A stretch of 9,053 nucleotides of DNA from JAAFHB01 sp038240855. GTDB taxonomy: Bacteria; Bacteroidota; Bacteroidia; Bacteroidales; Prolixibacteraceae. Positions 4,369-9,053 of this stretch are shown one piece after another. The notes beneath the pieces were generated by a model. That model was not told where the DNA came from. It ran no database searches and was given only the letters and a program-made list of their open reading frames with translations. Made by a program: the position numbers and the translations under genes. Location: assembly GCA_038240855.1 (NCBI GenBank), contig JBBRGI010000137.1, forward strand, positions 1 through 9,053. The letters are read 5' to 3'. Each line of letters opens with the position of its first letter. The stretch's first letter is position 1.

Positions 4369-7300
4369 ATGAAAATGCATCAAAATATCCAGAGCGGTGA
4401 AAATCCGTGGACAAAATTTTTTAGAATTATGAAATTAACTCTAATTCTTTTGTTTGGAAGCCTGGTAGCTGTGAAAGCCTCAACGTACTCACAGAATACC
4501 TGGCTCAGTTTATCTGCTGACCGGGATGTAATAGTGAAGCAGAAAGGCTCAGCCGATCCCGTAACAGTTCTCCAGCAACAGCGCAGTGTTTCAGGAAAGG
4601 TAACCGATGAACGCGGTGGTTCACTGCCGGGTGTTTCGGTTGTTGTAAAAGGGACTGTAACAGGGGTAATTACAGATAATGATGGTAATTACACACTGGG
4701 AAATATACCCGAAAACGCGACCCTTGTCTTCTCTTTTGTTGGTATGAAAACCCAGGAGGTACCAATAGTAGACAGAAATACGATAAATATCCTGATGATT
4801 GAAGAAACAATCGGCGTCGACGAGGTTATTATAACAGGTGTGGCCAGTGGCACACCAAAACGTAAATTAGGTTTTGCCATTGACAAAATCAGTGCAAAAA
4901 GTTTACAACTTGTTCCGGCTGTAGATGCTTCCACGGCACTCCAGGGTAAAGTAGCTGGTATAAAAATAACCAAAACAAGCGGGGCACCAGGTGCTAGTTC
5001 TGATATTCAGCTTCGTGGCGTAAAAACAATTTTCGGCAGCTCAAATCCACTTATCATTATCGATGGAGTTCAGACCGAACTTGGCCTGTCGGATGTTAAT
5101 GCGCAGGATATCGAGTCGATAGAGGTGCTCAAGGGCGCTGCAGCATCGTCACTTTACGGATCACGCGCTGCCAACGGAGTTGTAAGTATTTTTACCAAGC
5201 GGGGAAGTTCGATGGCCGCAGGCAAAGTACAGATTGATTATCGGATCGAAACGGGCAAGAGCTATATTGGCTATGTTCCGCCCAAATCGATTGCAACCAA
5301 TAAAATTGTCGGGAATGGCTTGGTAACGACCAATGATGATCCTGATCAGGTGATGGATAATTTGTATCCTACAACCTACGATCACGTTTCACAATTCTTC
5401 AATCCGGGTGGTTATACAACAAATTTTTTATCGCTTAAGGGAAATTCTTCGGATTCACGCCTTTCGGTTTATTCATCTTTTCAATCGACCAAAGAGCAAG
5501 GTATTGTGAGTATGGTAGACGGAAACAGCCGGGAAAATTTTAAAATTAACCTCGATTACAGGATTTCAGATCAATGGAACCTTACATCTTCAACCCTGTT
5601 TTCCCAGTCAAAATCGGATAATCGTGCCTCTGGAGCGTTCTCTCTTTTATTGGATAGTGACCCCAATGCAGACCTTAATTTACCCAATGAAGACGGGACA
5701 CCCTACAAGGTAAATGTCAATAAAATCAAGTCCACGTCTCCCAACCCTTTGTATGAGATATCGAACACCCTGAACGATAGTAAAACTCAAAAGTTAATAT
5801 CCTTCGTCGGGCTTAAGTTTACACCAACCGATTTTCTGCTTTTTGAAGCCTCCTACGGAACCACCCGCAGCACCGGCGACGATTTCTATCTGTCACCCAA
5901 AGGCAAACTTAAAACCGATCTCACCGAAGACAATGGTTTCATCAGCCGGGGTCAATGGAACAATAAAGAAGAAATTGTAACGATTGAAGGTTCTTTTTTC
6001 AAAAAATTCGGAGATTTTAATACCCGGATAAAAGCACAGTTTCTTTACGAATCATCCGAAAGCAGTAGCTTGAATGGGTCAGGGAACAACTTGGGTGTAA
6101 GAGGCATGGGTGTAACATCGGTAAATCTGAGTGCTAATCAAAGTTCTTCATCGGGCATTTTTGAAAATACCGCCTACAACTATGCGTCCATCATCGCAGG
6201 CGACTACAAGGATAAATACATTGTTGATGCACTGATCCGGCGCGATGCTTCCTCATTATTCGGTTCAGATGTCAGGTGGCAAACGTTTTACAGAACATCA
6301 GCAGCCTGGCGTATTACGCAGGATTTCGAAATTCCTGGAATTGAGGAATGGAAACTGAGGGCATCGTATGGAGTGGCCGGTTTACGCCCGCCATTCGAAG
6401 CCCAGTATGAAGTATTTGCATTGGTCAACGGAGTTCCGGGAAACATGGAAACACTCGGGAATACCAAGCTGAAACCATCTTTTTCACACGAATTTGAAGT
6501 AGGTACCGATATGTTCTTCCTCGACAGATTCAATTTCAGCTTTAGTTATTCAGACGCGAAAAATACCGATCAGATTTTGAAAGTACCGGTCTCCCCGCTT
6601 TCCGGGGCCGCTTTCCAATGGCAAAATGCAGGTACCATCAAATCAACCTCAGTTGAAGCAAGTTTAGGCTATAGTATCTTTAGAGGAAAAGAAGTAAGTT
6701 GGGATGTATCGCTGATGTTTGACCGAATCAGACAAAAAATCACCAAACTCAATGCCACCCCGTACATGCTCAATGGTACACGTTTCCGTATCGAGGAGGG
6801 TGTGGATTTTGGCGTTCTTTACCTTGATAAATTTGCCAGGACTTATGCCGATGTTAGTAACCAGGTGCCTGTGGGAAGAACTGTAGAAGAATGGTTTGCA
6901 GTTAACAACCAGGGATTTATCGTGGAAAGAACTGCAATCGGCACAGTCAACGAAAAACCCGTAAAAATTAAAGACAATAAAGGGAATATCGTGGCATTGC
7001 CGGCGGCAAACTTCAATCCAGATTTCAATATGAATTTCACCTCCACGTTAGCATACAAGGGCTTTACATTTTACTTTCTTGCGTCGTGGCAGAAGGGTGG
7101 TGAGGTATATAACCACTCAGTTCGTTACACCACCGAACCAAAGCTGCTTGATCAGTCCGGACTCCCATGGAACGCCGTAAAACCTCTTACCTACTATGAA
7201 AACAGTGGTCAGACAGGCGGTATACTGGGATGGGACAATGATGTGCTGGCTTTTGATGCCACTTTTTTGAAAATCAGGGAAATTTCGCTGAGTTATGACT

Positions 7301-7515
7301 TAAAAGCAGCAGCCCTGGAAAAATACATCAAAAACATCCGGCTCAGTGTAATCGGAAGGAACCTAATTACACTGACCACCTATCCGGGGTTTGATCCTGA
7401 AACCGGAAGAAGTGAACCGGCCAAAGGGGTGGATTCAAATGCTTTTCGTTTTGATTCAAACGATTCCTATCCCCTGTACAAGATGGTCAGTGGCTCTATA
7501 GCTATAACATTTTAA
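4369..7515 (+). CDS. SusC/RagA-like TonB-linked outer-membrane receptor lacking an STN domain
   Basis: A 1048-aa TonB-dependent outer-membrane transporter that, with the SusD-like lipoprotein, imports oligosaccharides or other oligomers into the periplasm. A signal peptide spans residues 21-37 (MKLTLILLFGSLVAVKA), after a short extension ending FFRI that is common in related receptors. Then follow a carboxypeptidase-regulatory-like domain (73-145: SVSGKVTDERGGSLPGVSVV to FSFVGMKTQEV), a TonB-box-like DEVIITG (151-157) and the plug (about 158-278). The plug has SusC hallmarks LQGKVAGIKI, NPLIIIDGV and IESIEVLKGAAASSLYGSRA. The barrel runs to a terminal Phe (SIAITF). The STN domain usual between signal and regulatory-like domains in FecI/FecR-regulated receptors is absent. 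Only edge-like pieces remain (STYSQNTWLSLS joined to DRDVIV). ATG 4369 is preferred; 4375 and 4429 are alternatives. The substrate is unknown. Confidence 0.94.
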   Translation: MKMHQNIQSGENPWTKFFRIMKLTLILLFGSLVAVKASTYSQNTWLSLSADRDVIVKQKGSADPVTVLQQQRSVSGKVTDERGGSLPGVSVVVKGTVTGVITDNDGNYTLGNIPENATLVFSFVGMKTQEVPIVDRNTINILMIEETIGVDEVIITGVASGTPKRKLGFAIDKISAKSLQLVPAVDASTALQGKVAGIKITKTSGAPGASSDIQLRGVKTIFGSSNPLIIIDGVQTELGLSDVNAQDIESIEVLKGAAASSLYGSRAANGVVSIFTKRGSSMAAGKVQIDYRIETGKSYIGYVPPKSIATNKIVGNGLVTTNDDPDQVMDNLYPTTYDHVSQFFNPGGYTTNFLSLKGNSSDSRLSVYSSFQSTKEQGIVSMVDGNSRENFKINLDYRISDQWNLTSSTLFSQSKSDNRASGAFSLLLDSDPNADLNLPNEDGTPYKVNVNKIKSTSPNPLYEISNTLNDSKTQKLISFVGLKFTPTDFLLFEASYGTTRSTGDDFYLSPKGKLKTDLTEDNGFISRGQWNNKEEIVTIEGSFFKKFGDFNTRIKAQFLYESSESSSLNGSGNNLGVRGMGVTSVNLSANQSSSSGIFENTAYNYASIIAGDYKDKYIVDALIRRDASSLFGSDVRWQTFYRTSAAWRITQDFEIPGIEEWKLRASYGVAGLRPPFEAQYEVFALVNGVPGNMETLGNTKLKPSFSHEFEVGTDMFFLDRFNFSFSYSDAKNTDQILKVPVSPLSGAAFQWQNAGTIKSTSVEASLGYSIFRGKEVSWDVSLMFDRIRQKITKLNATPYMLNGTRFRIEEGVDFGVLYLDKFARTYADVSNQVPVGRTVEEWFAVNNQGFIVERTAIGTVNEKPVKIKDNKGNIVALPAANFNPDFNMNFTSTLAYKGFTFYFLASWQKGGEVYNHSVRYTTEPKLLDQSGLPWNAVKPLTYYENSGQTGGILGWDNDVLAFDATFLKIREISLSYDLKAAALEKYIKNIRLSVIGRNLITLTTYPGFDPETGRSEPAKGVDSNAFRFDSNDSYPLYKMVSGSIAITF

Positions 7516-7526
7516 TAATTAACACG

Positions 7527-9035
7527 ATGAAAACATTAAGATACCTATTATTATCAGTTTTGCTCTCGTTCTCCGTTTCGTGCAACGACTTGTTTAAGGA
7601 TCTGGACGTAAGGAATGAGAACCAGCCGAATATAGCTGATTTATATACCCCGGAAGATTTTTATGCACTGCTGAAGAACGGCTACAATACCTGGTACAAC
7701 GGTGCAATCGCCGCCAGCCCGTCTATAGCATTTGGCAATGCTCAGCTATTTGCCAATGGAACACCCGGATGGGGTTCAGGTCCGCTGTGGTTTATCCCCC
7801 GGCAACCCCTGTTCAACGATCAAAGTCCTGATCCGGTCATTGTAATCAATTTCGGCGCCTGGTATAATTTCTATTCGGGAATCGGAACAGCCATCAAGAT
7901 GTCAAAAATACTGAATGAGCCCGAATTCAAATTAGAGTTACAGGGTATAGATTATACAAAAAGGGCCAAGGCACATGTATATATTATCCAGGCATTGTTG
8001 TACGGCAACATTGCCCTTCTCTACGATAAAGCCTACCTGTTTACAGAGGAGCATGATGCAATTACCTTCGACTATGTGGCAAATACAAAATCATACAAGG
8101 ATGTTATGGCCTTTGCCATTAAACGGCTCGATGATGCAATTGCCTTAATTCAGGCTGACCCTGTCGACACCGACTATCAGTCTGTCATTGCAGGCGTGGA
8201 ATTCAATAAGGCGAGATTACTCCAGTTTGCAAATTCGATGGCTGCCCGTTTTCTTGTTTCAAATGCACGCACCCCGGCAGAGAACACTTTAACCGACTGG
8301 GCCAAAGTGAAAACTTATGCCGAAAAAGGGATACAGGAAGATTTTAATGTTCTTTATGAGCCAGGATGGAGAGGGAAAGTAATGACCCGTGACGAAGGGG
8401 CCAACTACCTTGCATTATATAATTGGCACTGGATTCGCGGAAACCAGTGGCTTATAAACAAAATGGCCCCAAATGATCCGGCAGCTGTTTATCCGTGGCC
8501 TGTGGGTGTGAACAGACTGGGCGAGATTAAAAATCCCTCGGATTTAAGGTTAAATAAATACTTCAAATGGGATGCGCAGAGCGACCAGTGGTTTGGCTGG
8601 AGTCGTGTGGGAAGACCTGGTTACGGCTATTTCATTCGTTGTGAGTACCGGTATTGGAGATATTATGAGGTTATTAATGCGGAGGAAGGATATGTTGGCC
8701 ATTTCCTCAAGGCAGAAAATGACCTGTATCTTGCCGAAGCTAAAATACGGCTTAACCAGGTTGCCGGTGCAGCTGCTTTAATCAATATAACCAGGGTTGG
8801 TATAGGCGGACTACCGCCCGCAACGGATGGAGACAGTAATCTGCTTGAAAAGCTTTTTTATGAGCGGTATGTGGAAAGCGATCTGGTTTGGGCTCATCTG
8901 GGATATTTTGACAAACGTCGTCAAGGTCAGCTCTTACCCGGAACTGCGTATCATTTCCCGATCCCCGCGCCGGAACTACTGATGCATGGTCAGCCTGTAT
9001 ACACATTCGGGGGAGCTCCGGGAAGCGAGATGTAA
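7527..9035 (+). CDS. SusD/RagB-like nutrient-binding surface lipoprotein
   Basis: A 502-aa outer-membrane lipoprotein that caps the SusC-like barrel and captures substrate at the cell surface. The signal ends in a lipobox (FSVSC, C19) followed by the acidic stretch NDLFKDLD, consistent with surface export. The SusD scaffold is visible. TPR-like helices occur at about 145-165 (RAKAHVYIIQALLYGNIALL) and 191-210, and a helix at 226-247 (FNKARLLQFANSMAARFLV). The C-terminal SusD segment includes AENDLYLAEAKIRLNQ (396-411) and FYERYVESDLVWAHLGYFDKRR (444-465). It ends in FPIPAPEL (477-484) and VYTFGG, replacing the usual terminal NPGY motif. Residues about 296-380 are rich in Trp/Tyr (W300, W302, W308, W324, W348, W355, W358, then YRYWRYY), plausible stacking residues for the ligand. 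It starts 11 bp after the receptor stop, so it is surely co-transcribed. The gene is complete, ending 18 bp before the window edge. Confidence 0.94.
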   Translation: MKTLRYLLLSVLLSFSVSCNDLFKDLDVRNENQPNIADLYTPEDFYALLKNGYNTWYNGAIAASPSIAFGNAQLFANGTPGWGSGPLWFIPRQPLFNDQSPDPVIVINFGAWYNFYSGIGTAIKMSKILNEPEFKLELQGIDYTKRAKAHVYIIQALLYGNIALLYDKAYLFTEEHDAITFDYVANTKSYKDVMAFAIKRLDDAIALIQADPVDTDYQSVIAGVEFNKARLLQFANSMAARFLVSNARTPAENTLTDWAKVKTYAEKGIQEDFNVLYEPGWRGKVMTRDEGANYLALYNWHWIRGNQWLINKMAPNDPAAVYPWPVGVNRLGEIKNPSDLRLNKYFKWDAQSDQWFGWSRVGRPGYGYFIRCEYRYWRYYEVINAEEGYVGHFLKAENDLYLAEAKIRLNQVAGAAALINITRVGIGGLPPATDGDSNLLEKLFYERYVESDLVWAHLGYFDKRRQGQLLPGTAYHFPIPAPELLMHGQPVYTFGGAPGSEM

Positions 9036-9053
9036 TTAATCCTTATTAAAAAT

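Overview
The window looks like chromosomal DNA from a Bacteroidota bacterium. The evidence is an adjacent SusC/SusD pair, TAnnTTTG-type promoter elements, A-rich leaders without Shine-Dalgarno sequences, and small metal-binding proteins of families common in this phylum. The SusC N-terminus (FFRIMKLTL, then a signal peptide ending ASTYSQ) resembles that of Marinilabiliales/Prolixibacteraceae receptors. That order-level placement is inference.

Left half, minus strand, read right to left: a probable copper/silver (or related soft-metal) efflux and handling cluster. It begins at 3737 with a 77-aa heavy-metal-binding-domain protein. Next are a 139-aa exported HYC_CC_PP-family protein, a 117-aa exported HMA (MerP-like) metal-binding protein, and the first 726 codons of a CusA/CzcA-type RND efflux permease that runs off the left edge. 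CusB- and CusC-type partners are not in the window and may lie beyond position 1. The gaps between these genes carry structure. There is a perfect 21-bp palindrome plus a degenerate second copy (3429-3493), an 11-bp inverted repeat spanning one intercistronic gap (2775-2874), and two oppositely oriented blocks of a degenerate 8-bp repeat in the 234-bp leader of the permease gene (2179-2412).

Middle, 3738-4368: a 631-bp divergent intergenic region. It holds a likely promoter and small palindrome for the metal cluster on its left side. The rest has no recognisable gene, only two short open stretches (3884-4132 and 4204-4350) that could be small genes or decayed remnants.

Right half, plus strand: a SusC-like TonB-dependent outer-membrane receptor (1048 aa), then 11 bp later its SusD-like surface lipoprotein (502 aa). 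Together they should import an oligomeric nutrient across the outer membrane, but no enzyme gene is present to identify the substrate. The receptor appears to have lost its N-terminal STN signalling domain by in-frame deletion, and no ECF sigma/FecR pair is present next to it.

The two halves are probably independent transcription units that diverge from the 3738-4368 region. I see no tRNA, rRNA, CRISPR array, insertion sequence or convincing intrinsic terminator.
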